Shown: one piece after another, positions 37,118-49,945 of the stretch
Numbering within the stretch: position 1 is the stretch's first letter
Layout: each line of letters begins with the position of its first letter
Assembly (NCBI RefSeq): GCF_015461805.1
Contig: NZ_JACVZE010000004.1
Location: forward strand, 434,001-498,000
Direction: 5' to 3'
Source of the DNA: Pseudomonas pisciculturae
GTDB taxonomy: Bacteria; Pseudomonadota; Gammaproteobacteria; Pseudomonadales; Pseudomonadaceae
Length of the DNA: 64,000 bases
Notes under the pieces: generated by a model
Seen by the model: only the letters and a program-made list of their open reading frames with translations
What the model was told of the DNA's origin: nothing
Databases searched by the model: none
Program-made: the position numbers and the translations under genes

Positions 37118-39514
<2,397 letters not shown>

Positions 39515-39562
39515 TCAATATGTTAGTGCACGGATTCTACAGACAACGCTTAAGATCGAACC

Positions 39563-40426
39563 TCAGCGTTTCTGTGTCAGGGCGCGACGCTCGAACTCGA
39601 CGATGCGCTGACGGTAGTGTTCGATGGTCTGGGCGGTGAGGACGCTGCGTTGGTCGTCCTTCAGTTCGCCATTGAGCTCTTGGGACAGCTTGCGGGCTGC
39701 GGCCACCATCACGTCGAACGCTTGTTTGGGGTGACGAGGGCCTGGCAAACCGAGGAAGAAGCTCACCGCCGGGGTGCTGAACAGGTCGATATCGTCCAGG
39801 TCGAAGGTGCCCGGCTTGACCGCATTGGCCATGGAGAACAGCACTTCGCCGTTGCCGGCCATGCTTTCGTGGCGATGGAAGATATCCATCTCGCCAAAGC
39901 GCAGGCCGCTTTCGAGGATGTTCTGCAACAGCGCCGGGCCCTTGAAGCCGGCGGCGTCGCGGCAGATCACGCTGATCACCAGCACTTCTTCGGCAGCCGG
40001 CTGATCAGCCACCGATTGGCGTGGCGCGTTCTTGCCGACGTTTTCATCCGGGAAGTCATTGTCGCGACTGCTGAAGCTCGGGCCTTCATCAACGTCGAGG
40101 TTCAGGTCGCCCTGATGCGGCTCGGCGACGGCCGAACTGGCGCGCTTGCCACGCTTGGACGACGGCTCGCGGGCTTCACGCAGCGGCGCGCTCATCGACG
40201 GCAGGTCGTGCTCGTCCAGTTGAGGTTCTTTGTGGGTATCCAACACACGGGGCGGCCCCAGCAGCTCGGCGCCGCCGTCGTCGTCAGGCAAGTTGGACAG
40301 GTTGCGGTCCAGACGGAATTTGAGCTTGCCCTTGCCACCGCGCATGCGGCGCCAGCCATCAAAAAGAATACCGGCAATGACAATGATGCCGATGACGATC
40401 AGCCACTCGCGCAGACCGATTTCCAT
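39563..40426 (-). CDS. zipA: Cell division protein ZipA
   Basis: A 287-residue protein with an N-terminal membrane anchor ([20 protein letters not shown]). A charged, flexible linker covers about residues 35-145, and the C-terminal FtsZ-binding domain about 150-285 ([34 protein letters not shown]). It ties the FtsZ ring to the inner membrane. The ATG at 40426 is the family start. The smc-zipA-ligA order is conserved in the genus. Confidence 0.94.
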   Translation of the reverse strand: MEIGLREWLIVIGIIVIAGILFDGWRRMRGGKGKLKFRLDRNLSNLPDDDGGAELLGPPRVLDTHKEPQLDEHDLPSMSAPLREAREPSSKRGKRASSAVAEPHQGDLNLDVDEGPSFSSRDNDFPDENVGKNAPRQSVADQPAAEEVLVISVICRDAAGFKGPALLQNILESGLRFGEMDIFHRHESMAGNGEVLFSMANAVKPGTFDLDDIDLFSTPAVSFFLGLPGPRHPKQAFDVMVAAARKLSQELNGELKDDQRSVLTAQTIEHYRQRIVEFERRALTQKR

Positions 40427-40686
40427 GTAATCCCGTGCCTCTATTAAAAAATGCTGAAAAATAAGGGGTTTAGCACCGTGCAAACCGCTTTAAAACGTGG
40501 CGCCAACTCTATGTTCTGACTGACGTTTTGCCCACGCACACGAAAATTTGACATTAAACTAGCACGACCAAAGATAACTTTACACCGTCTGTCAAAATGC
40601 CTTGAACAAATATGTCCATTTGCCACTTTCGCCAAGCGGGTAAATCACCTTACATCGTGCTGTAAAAAATTCTGCTATAGCACGGC

Positions 40687-43600
40687 TCAAGACTCCACCA
40701 TTGCCATCGCTTCTTCGACATCCACCGCCACCAATCGCGAACAACCTGGTTCGTGCATCGTCACACCCATCAGCTGATCAGCCATTTCCATGGCGATCTT
40801 GTTGTGGGTGATATAGATGAACTGCACGGTCTGGGACATCTCTTTAACCAAGCGTGCATAGCGCCCAACGTTAGCGTCATCCAGCGGGGCGTCAACTTCA
40901 TCGAGCATACAGAACGGCGCCGGGTTCAACTTGAAGATGGCAAATACCAGGGCCAATGCAGTCAGGGCTTTTTCGCCGCCGGACAACAAATGGATGGTGC
41001 TGTTCTTCTTGCCCGGAGGCCGCGCCATGATCGTTACCCCTGTATCGAGTAGATCTTCGCCCGTCAGTTCCAAGTAAGCGCTGCCACCGCCGAAAACTTT
41101 CGGGAATAACGCCTGTAAACCGCTATTAATCTGATCAAAGGTATCTTTGAAGCGGTTGCGGGTTTCCTTGTCGATCTTGCGGATGACGTTTTCGAGGGTG
41201 TCCAGGGCTTCCACCAAGTCGGCGTTCTGGGCATCCAGATAACGTTTACGCTCGGACTGCTGCTGGTATTCATCGATGGCCGCGAGGTTGATCGCACCAA
41301 GCCGTTGGATACGTGCAGCAATACGTTCAAGTTCTTCTTCGGCGTCTTTTTCGTTGGCCTGGGCGGTGAGCGTATTGAGCACGCCGTGCAGGTCGTAGCC
41401 GTCTTCGAGCAACTGGTCTTGCAGGGTCTTGCGGCGCACGGTCAGGGCTTGCCATTCCATGCGCTGTTGTTCGAGTTGGCCGCGAATCAACTGCGATTGC
41501 TGCTCGGCCTGGGTGCGACGTTTTTCGGCATCGCGCAGTTCGCGGTCGGCGTCTTCCAGGGCGATTTGCGCGGTCTTGAGTTCTTCGTCGACGGTCATGC
41601 GCTTGTCGAGCAACTCTTCGAGCTTGAGGCGCAATTCTTCCAGCGGCGCTTCGCCCTCTTCTAGGTTGAGGCTTAGTTGCTCGCGCTTTTCAGTCAGGCG
41701 TTCGGATTGCATCTCCAAACGCTCAAGGGCCTGAGCGGTGGACGCATGCTGGGCCCTGAGCGAGCCAAGGCGCACCGCCAATTGGTGCGCATGATCCTTG
41801 TGCTGGCGGGCTTCCTGGCGCACGCGGTCGAGGCGTTCGCGCAGGCTGTCGCGCTGGGCCAGCAGCAGTTCGCGCTGCTCGGTGTCGAGGGCCATGCTGT
41901 CGAGGGCTTCCTGCAAGTGCAGGCGCGCCTCACCGATCTGTTCGTGCTCAAGGGCGCGTTGCTCACCCATCTCGGCGACTTCTTCGTCGAGGCGCGTGCG
42001 GCGCAGGGTCAGTTGCTCGGCCTTGGCTTTGCTTGCGGAGAGCTGGGCTTTGAGCTCGCCTTGCTGGCGCGCTTCGTCCTGCAACAGGCGGCGCAGGTGT
42101 TCGCGGCCGCTCTCCTGCTGGCGCTGGGTGGCGCGCAGGGTTTGCAGTTGGGTTTCAAGACTTTCAAGCGTTGCTTCGCGTTCTTCGCGCTCGGCGATCA
42201 GGTTGACGATTTCCTGGCCGCGGGCCAATACACCGCTTTCGGCTTCGCTCGCGCGGCGTACCCGCAAAAAGTGCCGGCCGACCCAGTAGCCGTCGCGGCT
42301 GATCAAGCTTTCGCCGGCGCCCAGCTGGCCACGTTGGGCCAAGGCTTGCTCAAGCGATTCAACCGGTTTGACCTGCCCCAGCCACGGCGACAGATCAATG
42401 GCCGCCTCGACTTTATCCAACAAACTGCCCGGCACGCGCTTGCCATCCGCCGCAGGGCTGAGCAAACGCAGATCGCCTTGGGCAAAGCTGGCCAGGTCAA
42501 AGCCGCCAAAGTCATCCACCAACACGGCTTGCAGGTCGGCGCCCAGCACGGTTTCCACCGCCAGTTCCCATCCGGCTTCCACTTTAAGGCCTTCGGCCAA
42601 TCGTGGGCGCTCGGCCAGGTGTTGGTCGCGCAGCCATTCGGCGGTGCCGGTGCCGGGGTCCAGCGCGGCTTGCTGCAAGGCTTCAAGGGACGCCAAGCGC
42701 CCGTTCAAACGCTGCAAATCACCCTGGGCCTGTTGTTGCGCCTGGGTCGCCTGTTGCAGTTGCTGACGCAGTTGCTCCAGGCGCTCCACTTGTTGTTCTT
42801 CGCTGGCTTCCAGCTCTTCCAGCGTCATTTCGCTTTCGGCCAGTTGCTCGCTCAGCTCCATGATCGCCGCGTCTTCGGGGTCGGCGGCAAGCAACACACG
42901 CTCTTCCTGCAAACGACGCTGGCGCTCGGCCAAACGCTCCATGCTGGTTTCCAGTTGCTGGATGCGCGACTGCTGCACTTCGGCCTGGCGGCGCGGCTCG
43001 GCGGATTGCAGGTTGAAGGTGTCCCACTGCTCCTGCCAGCCGTGCATGGTGCTTTCGGATTCTTCCAGGGCGGCGGCGGCTTCTTCGGCAGCGGCGCTGG
43101 TGACTTCCTGCTCGGGGGTGAGCATGTCCAGCTCTTCGCCAAGGGTGAGCAGCAAGGTGCGGTCATGGCCCAGGTGGGATTCAGTCTCCAGGCGCGCACG
43201 CTCGGCTTCTTTCAGGTCGTCCTGTAACTGGCGCAGGCGCTGCTGGCCGTGCTGGATGCTCTGCTCCACGCGGGCAATATCACCGCCCACCGAATAGAAG
43301 CGGCCCTGCACCAGATTGAAGCGTTCGGATAAATCATGGTGCCCGTCACGCAGGCGTTCGATGCTGGCGTCGGCATTGCGCTGCTCGGCTACCAGGGCTT
43401 CAAAGCTGATTTCCTGGGTGCCGATAATCGCTTCACGCTGGCCGACCTGATCGTTCAGCGCCTGCCAACGCAGGGCCGACAGCTGTGCCTTGAGCTGGCG
43501 CTCTTCGCCCTTGTATTCCTGATACTTCTCGGCGGCCTGGGCCTGGCGGTGCAGGCGCTCCAATTGGCGCTCCAGCTCTTCGCGCAGGTCAGTGAGGCGG

Positions 43601-44175
43601 GCAAGGTTTTCGTGGGTGCGGCGGATGCGATTTTCGGTCTCGCGACGGCGCTCCTTGTACTTGGAGATGCCGGCCGCTTCTTCGATAAAGTTACGCAGGT
43701 CTTCGGGCTTGGCTTCGATCAGCTTGGAGATCATGCCCTGCTCGATGATCGAGTAGCTGCGCGGCCCCAGGCCTGTGCCGAGGAAAATATCGGTGATGTC
43801 TCGACGGCGACACTTGGTGCCGTTGAGGAAGTAGCTGTTCTGGCTGTCGCGGGTCACTTTGCGGCGGATGGAAATTTCGGCGTAGGCCGCATATTCGCCA
43901 ATCAAGGTGCCGTCGGAGTTATCGAACACCAGTTCGATGCTGGCCTGGCTCACGGGTTTACGGCTGGTGGAGCCGTTGAAGATGACGTCGGTCATCGACT
44001 CGCCACGCAGGTTTTTTGCCGAGCTCTCGCCCATCACCCAGCGTACGGCGTCGATGATGTTCGACTTGCCGCAACCGTTGGGCCCGACCACCGCCGCCAT
44101 GTTACTGGGGAAGTTCACCGTGGTCGGGTCGACGAAGGATTTGAACCCCGCCAGTTTGATGCACTTGAGCCGCAC
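40687..44175 (-). CDS. smc: Chromosome segregation ATPase SMC
   Basis: A 1162-residue SMC protein. Walker A GPNGCGKS is at 31-38. Two long coiled-coil arms (about 170-500 and 660-980) flank a hinge near 510-640. The C-terminal head has the ABC signature LLSGGEKALTALAL and Walker B MLDEVDAPLDD. It shapes and segregates chromosomes. The start is the GTG at 44175 (MRLKCIKLAGFKSF), two bases after the stop of the GntR gene. The frame is open further up, but only inside that gene. Confidence 0.96.
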   Translation of the reverse strand: MRLKCIKLAGFKSFVDPTTVNFPSNMAAVVGPNGCGKSNIIDAVRWVMGESSAKNLRGESMTDVIFNGSTSRKPVSQASIELVFDNSDGTLIGEYAAYAEISIRRKVTRDSQNSYFLNGTKCRRRDITDIFLGTGLGPRSYSIIEQGMISKLIEAKPEDLRNFIEEAAGISKYKERRRETENRIRRTHENLARLTDLREELERQLERLHRQAQAAEKYQEYKGEERQLKAQLSALRWQALNDQVGQREAIIGTQEISFEALVAEQRNADASIERLRDGHHDLSERFNLVQGRFYSVGGDIARVEQSIQHGQQRLRQLQDDLKEAERARLETESHLGHDRTLLLTLGEELDMLTPEQEVTSAAAEEAAAALEESESTMHGWQEQWDTFNLQSAEPRRQAEVQQSRIQQLETSMERLAERQRRLQEERVLLAADPEDAAIMELSEQLAESEMTLEELEASEEQQVERLEQLRQQLQQATQAQQQAQGDLQRLNGRLASLEALQQAALDPGTGTAEWLRDQHLAERPRLAEGLKVEAGWELAVETVLGADLQAVLVDDFGGFDLASFAQGDLRLLSPAADGKRVPGSLLDKVEAAIDLSPWLGQVKPVESLEQALAQRGQLGAGESLISRDGYWVGRHFLRVRRASEAESGVLARGQEIVNLIAEREEREATLESLETQLQTLRATQRQQESGREHLRRLLQDEARQQGELKAQLSASKAKAEQLTLRRTRLDEEVAEMGEQRALEHEQIGEARLHLQEALDSMALDTEQRELLLAQRDSLRERLDRVRQEARQHKDHAHQLAVRLGSLRAQHASTAQALERLEMQSERLTEKREQLSLNLEEGEAPLEELRLKLEELLDKRMTVDEELKTAQIALEDADRELRDAEKRRTQAEQQSQLIRGQLEQQRMEWQALTVRRKTLQDQLLEDGYDLHGVLNTLTAQANEKDAEEELERIAARIQRLGAINLAAIDEYQQQSERKRYLDAQNADLVEALDTLENVIRKIDKETRNRFKDTFDQINSGLQALFPKVFGGGSAYLELTGEDLLDTGVTIMARPPGKKNSTIHLLSGGEKALTALALVFAIFKLNPAPFCMLDEVDAPLDDANVGRYARLVKEMSQTVQFIYITHNKIAMEMADQLMGVTMHEPGCSRLVAVDVEEAMAMVES

Positions 44176-44177
44176 GC

Positions 44178-44837
44178 TTAGGCGTCCGCCAACGCAGCGA
44201 TAACCAGTTCGCAACTGCGCTGGCCGTAATTGGACAGCACCAGGCGGATCTGCGGCAGGTCACGGGCGAGTACGGCGGCGAGCAGTTGCTCGAACAGCGC
44301 CAGGTATTCGCTCATGGAGGCCTTGCGTTGATCCAGGGCCAGGTAGTAGGCGCGGTTCATCGCCGGCTGCAGGTTCTCGACGGTTTCTTGCAAATACGGG
44401 TTGTTGGCGAAGGGGTACGCCGCGCGCATGACGTTGAAGCACTCTTCGACGAAGGCGCGGATGTCCTGGCGCTCGAAGTTGGTGACCAGACGCTGCTGGA
44501 TTTGCACGAACGGCGCCATGTCGGCCTGGGTCTGCCAGCCTTCGGCAACCGCATTGCCCAGCAGGATATACAGCTCGCCCATCAGCGTGCACAGGCTCTG
44601 CACCTTGTGCGCGGTGAGCTCGGTGACATGGGCGCCACGGCGCGGCAGGATCGCGATCAGGTGGCGGCGTTCAAGGATCAGCAAGGCTTCGCGCACGGAA
44701 CCACGGCTGACATTGAGCGCCAGCGTGACCTTTTGCTCCTGGATCCGCTCTCCAGGCTTGAGATCGCCGCGAATGATACGTTCGGCGAGGTGGTGAGCGA
44801 TTTGCTCGGCGAGACTGTCCGGCGCCTTGAACGTCAT
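44178..44837 (-). CDS. GntR-family regulator, FCD subfamily, likely controlling xdh
   Basis: A 219-residue regulator. The winged helix-turn-helix is at residues 10-75 (LAEQIAHHLAERIIRGDLKP, SRGSVREALLILERRHLI). A helical FCD ligand-binding domain follows. It is divergent from xdhA, and the gap contains two matching inverted repeats, so it probably regulates the xanthine dehydrogenase operon. Its stop lies two bases before the smc start, so smc may be partly cotranscribed with it. Confidence 0.88.
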   Translation of the reverse strand: MTFKAPDSLAEQIAHHLAERIIRGDLKPGERIQEQKVTLALNVSRGSVREALLILERRHLIAILPRRGAHVTELTAHKVQSLCTLMGELYILLGNAVAEGWQTQADMAPFVQIQQRLVTNFERQDIRAFVEECFNVMRAAYPFANNPYLQETVENLQPAMNRAYYLALDQRKASMSEYLALFEQLLAAVLARDLPQIRLVLSNYGQRSCELVIAALADA

Positions 44838-45020
44838 GTTTTCCCTTCAAAATCTTCTATCGGTACAAGCGCGGCAGTGTAGCGCATTGGCCCGCTGATG
44901 GCGCTACGCCCACAGCCGCGAATTTGGCATGAAATAAGCAACGGTTGAGGCGCACAAGCGCGCAAAAACGACGGTTTCAGAAGTCTGGACCATAATTGAA
45001 AAGGTTGTGATCGCAATTTC

Positions 45021-45058
45021 TTGACCTTCTGGTCAGAAAATCGTTGACCGAAAAGTCA
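45021..45058. promoter_or_regulatory. Two tandem GntR-type operator candidates before xdhA
   Basis: TGACC-TTCT-GGTCA at 45022-45035 is a perfect inverted repeat. A second, looser one (TGAC-CGAAAA-GTCA, 45045-45058) follows. FCD-type GntR proteins commonly bind such TGGTCA-like half-sites. They lie between the divergent regulator and xdhA, 60-100 bp before the latter. Confidence 0.6.
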
Positions 45059-45117
45059 GACATGACTAGATTCGGCGCAAAGCGGTTAACAACAATAATG
45101 AGTCTGCGAGGCCTTCC

Positions 45118-46566
45118 GTGATCCAGTTTTTACTTAACCAGGAACTCCGTAGCGAGCACGCCCTGGACCCCAACCTCACCGTGCTCAACTATCTGCGCGA
45201 ACATTTGGGCAAGTCCGGCACCAAAGAAGGCTGCGCCAGCGGCGATTGTGGTGCGTGCACCGTGGTCGTCGGCGAACTGCAAACCGATGCCCAAGGCGCC
45301 GAGCAGATTCGTTACCGCAGCCTCAATTCGTGCCTGACCTTTGTCTCCTCCCTACACGGCAAACAGCTGATCAGCGTCGAAGACCTCAAGCATCAAGGCC
45401 AACTGCACAGCGTGCAACAGGCCATGGTCGAGTGCCACGGCTCGCAATGCGGCTTTTGCACACCCGGGTTTGTGATGTCGTTGTTTGCCCTGCAAAAGAA
45501 CAGCGATGCCCCTGACAGCCAAAAAGCTCACGAAGCCCTGGCCGGCAACCTGTGCCGCTGCACAGGTTATCGCCCGATCCTCGCCGCCGCCGAACAGGCC
45601 TGCTGCAACAAGCCGCCAGATCAATTCGACAGTCGCCAGGCCGAGACCATCGCGCGTCTCAAGGCCATCGCACCCACCCAAACCGGCGAGCTCAACAGTG
45701 GCGACAAACGCTGCCTGGTGCCGCTGACCGTCGCCGACCTCGCCGACCTTTACGATGCCTATCCGCAAGCCCGTTTGCTGGCCGGCGGCACCGACCTGGC
45801 GCTGGAAGTGACTCAGTTCCACCGCACGCTGCCAGTGATGATCTACGTCGGCAACATTGAAGAAATGAAACGCGTCGACGACTTCAACGACCGCCTCGAA
45901 ATCGGCGCCGCCACCGCCCTCTCCGACTGCTACACCGCGCTGCACCACGAATACCCTGACTTCGGCGACTTGCTGCACCGCTTCGCCTCGCTGCAGATCC
46001 GCAACCAAGGCACGCTCGGCGGCAATATCGGCAACGCCTCGCCGATTGGTGACTCACCACCGCTGTTGATCGCCCTCGGTGCGCAGATCGTGCTGTGCAA
46101 GGGCGACGTGCGACGCACATTGGCGCTTGAAGACTACTTCATCGACTACCGCGTCACTGCGCGCCAGGACAGCGAGTTCATCGAAAAAATCATCGTGCCC
46201 AAGGGCCATAAACTGTTCCGCGCCTATAAGGTGTCCAAACGCCTGGACGATGATATTTCTGCGGTGTGCGCCGCCTTCAACTTGAAGATCGACAACGGTG
46301 TGATCAGCGACGCCCGCGTGGCCTTCGGTGGCATGGCCGCAACGCCAAAACGCGCAAAAAGCTGCGAAGCCGTGCTGGTCGGCGCCACCTGGAACGCCGC
46401 CACCGTAGAAAAAGCCTGCGCCGCCCTGGCCGAGGATTTCACCCCGCTATCAGACTTCCGCGCCAGCAAGGAATACCGCCTGCTCAGCGCCCAGAACCTG
46501 CTGCGCAAATACTTTATCGAGCTGCAAACGCCGCACATCGAGACTCGGGTGACCGCATATGTCTAA
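45118..46566 (+). CDS. xdhA: Xanthine dehydrogenase small subunit XdhA (2Fe-2S and FAD)
   Basis: A 482-residue subunit. The first 2Fe-2S cluster has C39, C44 and C47 (EGCASGDCGACTVV). The second is in SQCGFCTPGFVMS and GNLCRCTGYRPI. The FAD domain covers about 190-370 (LLAGGTDLALEV, TLGGNIGNASPIGDSPP). It carries electrons from the molybdenum site to NAD during hypoxanthine and xanthine oxidation to urate. The start is the GTG at 45118 after GCGAGG; no in-frame ATG gives the full N-terminus. It overlaps xdhB by eight bases. Confidence 0.95.
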   Translation: MIQFLLNQELRSEHALDPNLTVLNYLREHLGKSGTKEGCASGDCGACTVVVGELQTDAQGAEQIRYRSLNSCLTFVSSLHGKQLISVEDLKHQGQLHSVQQAMVECHGSQCGFCTPGFVMSLFALQKNSDAPDSQKAHEALAGNLCRCTGYRPILAAAEQACCNKPPDQFDSRQAETIARLKAIAPTQTGELNSGDKRCLVPLTVADLADLYDAYPQARLLAGGTDLALEVTQFHRTLPVMIYVGNIEEMKRVDDFNDRLEIGAATALSDCYTALHHEYPDFGDLLHRFASLQIRNQGTLGGNIGNASPIGDSPPLLIALGAQIVLCKGDVRRTLALEDYFIDYRVTARQDSEFIEKIIVPKGHKLFRAYKVSKRLDDDISAVCAAFNLKIDNGVISDARVAFGGMAATPKRAKSCEAVLVGATWNAATVEKACAALAEDFTPLSDFRASKEYRLLSAQNLLRKYFIELQTPHIETRVTAYV

Positions 46567-48958
46567 CCATCACGCCGTCGTTAAAACCCAGGCCGAACTC
46601 GCCGAGCTGTTCTCCCAGGACCTCACCTCGGGCGTCGGCCGCAGCGTCAAGCATGACAGCGCCGCCAAGCATGTGTCGGGCGAGGCGCAGTACATCGATG
46701 ACCGTCTGGAATTCCCTAATCAACTGCACCTGTATGCGCGCATGTCCGACCGTGCTCACGCCCGGATTATCAGCATCGACACCGCGCCTTGCTACGCCTT
46801 TGATGGGGTGCGCATCGCGATCACACACGAAGACGTACCAGGCCTGAAAGACATCGGCCCGTTGATGCCCGGCGATCCGTTGCTGGCGATCGACACCGTG
46901 CAGTTTGTGGGGCAAGTCGTGCTTGCCGTGGCCGCTCGCGACCTGGAAACCGCACGCAAGGCGGCGATGGCCGCCGTGATCGAATACGAAGACCTTGAAC
47001 CGGTGCTGGATGTGGTCGAGGCGTTTCGCAAGAAGCACTTCGTACTGGACAGCCACACTCACCAACGCGGTGATTCGGCAGGCGCATTGGCGAGCGCGAA
47101 AAACCGTATCCAGGGCACCCTGCATATCGGCGGCCAGGAACACTTCTACCTCGAAACCCAGATATCTTCGGTGATGCCCACCGAAGACGGCGGCATGATC
47201 GTCTACTGCTCCACGCAAAACCCCACCGAAGTGCAGAAACTGGTGGCCGAAGTGCTGGACGTGTCGATGAATAAAATCGTCGTCGACATGCGCCGCATGG
47301 GCGGCGGTTTTGGCGGCAAGGAAACCCAGGCCGCCAGCCCCGCCTGCCTGTGCGCCGTGGTAGCGCGCCTCACCGGCCAGCCGACCAAGATGCGCCTGCC
47401 GCGAGTGGAAGACATGCTGATGACCGGCAAGCGTCACCCCTTCTATATCGAATACGACGTGGGCTTTGACGACAGCGGCCGCCTGCACGGCATCAACCTG
47501 GACCTGGCGGGTAACTGCGGCTGTTCGCCAGACCTGTCCAACTCGATTGTCGACCGCGCCATGTTCCACTCCGACAACTCGTATTACCTGGGCGACGCCA
47601 CGGTCAACGGCCATCGCTGCAAGACCAACACCGCCTCCAACACCGCCTATCGCGGCTTCGGTGGCCCGCAAGGCATGGTCGCCATCGAGGAAGTGATGGA
47701 CGCCATCGCCCGCCATCTGGCGCTGGACCCATTGGCGGTGCGCAAAGCCAACTACTACGGCAAGACCGAGCGTAACGTCACCCACTACTACCAGACCGTC
47801 GAGCACAACATGCTCGAAGAGATGACCGCCGAGCTTGAGGCCAGCAGCCAATACGCCGAGCGCCGCGAAGCGATCCGCCTGTACAACGCCCACAGTCCGA
47901 TCCTGAAAAAAGGCTTGGCGCTGACCCCGGTAAAGTTCGGCATTTCGTTCACGGCGAGCTTTCTCAACCAGGCCGGTGCGCTGATTCATATCTACACCGA
48001 CGGCAGCATCCACCTGAACCACGGCGGCACCGAGATGGGCCAGGGCTTGAACACCAAGGTCGCGCAGGTGGTGGCCGAAGTGTTCCAGGTGGATATTGAC
48101 CGCGTACAGATCACTGCGACCAACACCGACAAGGTGCCCAACACTTCGCCGACTGCGGCTTCAAGTGGTGCCGACCTGAACGGCAAGGCTGCGCAGAACG
48201 CCGCCGAAACCATCAAGCTGCGCCTGGTGGAATTCGCTGCGCGCAAGTTCGACGTGAGCGAAGCGGATGTGGAATTTCACAACGGCCATGTGCGCGTGCG
48301 TGATCAGATCCTGACATTTGAGGCGTTGATCCAGCAGGCGTATTTCGCCCAGGTGTCGCTGTCGAGTACGGGGTTTTATAAGACTCCGAAAATCTTCTAC
48401 GACCGCAGCCAGTCCCGTGGCCGACCGTTCTACTACTTTGCCTTCGGCGCGGCCTGCTGCGAAGTGATCGTCGACACCCTCACCGGCGAATACAAGATGC
48501 TGCGCACCGACATTCTCCACGACGTGGGCGCCTCGCTGAACCCGGCCATCGACATTGGCCAGGTGGAAGGCGGGTTTATCCAAGGCATGGGCTGGCTGAC
48601 CATGGAAGAGCTGGTGTGGAACAACAAAGGCAAGCTGATGACCAACGGCCCGGCGAGCTACAAGATCCCGGCCGTTGCGGATATGCCGCTGGACCTGCGG
48701 GTGAAGTTGGTTGAGAACCGCAAGAACCCGGAAGACACCGTGTTCCACTCCAAGGCGGTGGGTGAACCGCCGTTCATGCTCGGGATTGCCTCGTGGTGTG
48801 CGATCAAGGATGCGGTGGCTAGTTTGGGTGACTATCGCCATCAGCCCAAGATCGATGCGCCTGCCACGCCGGAGCGGGTGTTGTGGGGCTGTGAGCAGAT
48901 GCGGCAGTTGACGGCGGCTTCGCCTGTGGAAACTGAAACCGAGATGGCTTCGCTTTAG
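46559..48958 (+). CDS. xdhB: Xanthine dehydrogenase molybdenum subunit XdhB
   Basis: A 799-residue subunit that binds the molybdopterin cofactor and oxidises hypoxanthine and xanthine. Typical stretches are MGGGFGGKETQA, NTAYRGFGGPQGM, HGGTEMGQGLNTK and the late KAVGEPPFMLGIAS with the active-site Glu. Length is normal. Its ATG lies inside the end of xdhA, a coupled overlap. It is followed by a REP pair and xdhC. Confidence 0.96.
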   Translation: MSNHHAVVKTQAELAELFSQDLTSGVGRSVKHDSAAKHVSGEAQYIDDRLEFPNQLHLYARMSDRAHARIISIDTAPCYAFDGVRIAITHEDVPGLKDIGPLMPGDPLLAIDTVQFVGQVVLAVAARDLETARKAAMAAVIEYEDLEPVLDVVEAFRKKHFVLDSHTHQRGDSAGALASAKNRIQGTLHIGGQEHFYLETQISSVMPTEDGGMIVYCSTQNPTEVQKLVAEVLDVSMNKIVVDMRRMGGGFGGKETQAASPACLCAVVARLTGQPTKMRLPRVEDMLMTGKRHPFYIEYDVGFDDSGRLHGINLDLAGNCGCSPDLSNSIVDRAMFHSDNSYYLGDATVNGHRCKTNTASNTAYRGFGGPQGMVAIEEVMDAIARHLALDPLAVRKANYYGKTERNVTHYYQTVEHNMLEEMTAELEASSQYAERREAIRLYNAHSPILKKGLALTPVKFGISFTASFLNQAGALIHIYTDGSIHLNHGGTEMGQGLNTKVAQVVAEVFQVDIDRVQITATNTDKVPNTSPTAASSGADLNGKAAQNAAETIKLRLVEFAARKFDVSEADVEFHNGHVRVRDQILTFEALIQQAYFAQVSLSSTGFYKTPKIFYDRSQSRGRPFYYFAFGAACCEVIVDTLTGEYKMLRTDILHDVGASLNPAIDIGQVEGGFIQGMGWLTMEELVWNNKGKLMTNGPASYKIPAVADMPLDLRVKLVENRKNPEDTVFHSKAVGEPPFMLGIASWCAIKDAVASLGDYRHQPKIDAPATPERVLWGCEQMRQLTAASPVETETEMASL

Positions 48959-48972
48959 ACCGAGGCGCTGCC

Positions 48973-49062
48973 ATCGGGGGCAAGCCCCCTCCCACACTGG
49001 ATTGGGTTCACATATTTCTATCTGTGAATACATTCAAATGTGGGAGGGGGCTTGCCCCCGAT
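48973..49062. repeat. REP pair (inverted) between xdhB and xdhC
   Basis: ATCGGGGGCAAGCCCCCTCC and the mirrored GTGGGAGGGGGCTTGCCCCC, about 42 bp apart, inside what is otherwise one operon. It may cause uneven expression of xdhC compared with xdhAB. Confidence 0.88.
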
Positions 49063-49093
49063 AGCGGCCTCACAGACACCACAAGAGGTGACT

Positions 49094-49933
49094 ATGAACA
49101 ACTGGCTCAGCGCCCTCGCCCACCTGCAAACCAGCGGCGAACCCTGCGTGCTCGTCACCATCATCGAAGAACTCGGCTCAACCCCGCGCAATGCCGGCTC
49201 CAAGATGGTCATCAGCGCCGCCCAAACCTTCGACACCATCGGCGGCGGCCACTTGGAATACAAAGCGATGCAGCTCGCCCGTGACATGCTCGTGCGTGGA
49301 CAGCAGAACACCCACCTGGAACGCTTCAGCCTGGGCGCCAGCTTGGGCCAGTGCTGCGGCGGCGTAACCGTGTTGCTGTTCGAACCCATGGGCCAGGTGC
49401 AGGCGCAGATCGCGGTATTCGGCGCCGGCCATGTCGGCCGTGCGTTGGTGCCGCTCCTGGCAAGCCTGCCGTGCCGGGTACGCTGGATAGATTCTCGTGA
49501 ACAGGAGTTTCCAGAACATATCCCCCAAGGCGTGCGTAAAATCGTCAGCGAAGAGCCGGTAGATGAAATTGCCGACCTGCCAGTGGGCAGTTACTGCATC
49601 GTCATGACCCACAATCACGCGCTCGACCTGGAGCTCACCGCGGCCCTGCTCAAACGCAACGACTTTACCTACTTCGGCCTGATCGGCTCGAAGACCAAAC
49701 GCGTCAAGTTCGAACACCGCCTGCGTGATCGCGGCTTCGACGCCGCCCAACTGCAACGTATGCGCTGCCCCATGGGCCTCACCGAGGTGAAGGGCAAATT
49801 GCCGGTAGAGATCGCTATCTCCATCGCCGGCGAAATCATCGCCACCTATAACGCGAACTTCGGCCAGCACACCGCCAGCGCCGAACCCATTGCCAAACTG
49901 CTGCCGGCGTCACGTCGCAGCCAAGCCATTTGA
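49094..49933 (+). CDS. xdhC: Xanthine dehydrogenase accessory protein XdhC
   Basis: A 279-residue chaperone that binds the molybdenum cofactor and inserts it into XdhB. An N-terminal XdhC region (VLVTIIEELGSTPRNAGSKM) is followed by a Rossmann-like domain (QIAVFGAGHVGRALVPLLAS). The ATG at 49094 follows AGAGGTG; an in-frame start at 49040 lies in the REP and is rejected. It is followed 12 bp later by guaD. Confidence 0.94.
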   Translation: MNNWLSALAHLQTSGEPCVLVTIIEELGSTPRNAGSKMVISAAQTFDTIGGGHLEYKAMQLARDMLVRGQQNTHLERFSLGASLGQCCGGVTVLLFEPMGQVQAQIAVFGAGHVGRALVPLLASLPCRVRWIDSREQEFPEHIPQGVRKIVSEEPVDEIADLPVGSYCIVMTHNHALDLELTAALLKRNDFTYFGLIGSKTKRVKFEHRLRDRGFDAAQLQRMRCPMGLTEVKGKLPVEIAISIAGEIIATYNANFGQHTASAEPIAKLLPASRRSQAI

Positions 49934-49945
49934 ATTGAGATGACC

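Noticed and set aside
41677..43227. A 516-codon open frame antisense to smc
   Set aside because: Low-complexity Leu/Phe/Ala/Gln translation caused by the coiled-coil codons of smc on the other strand.
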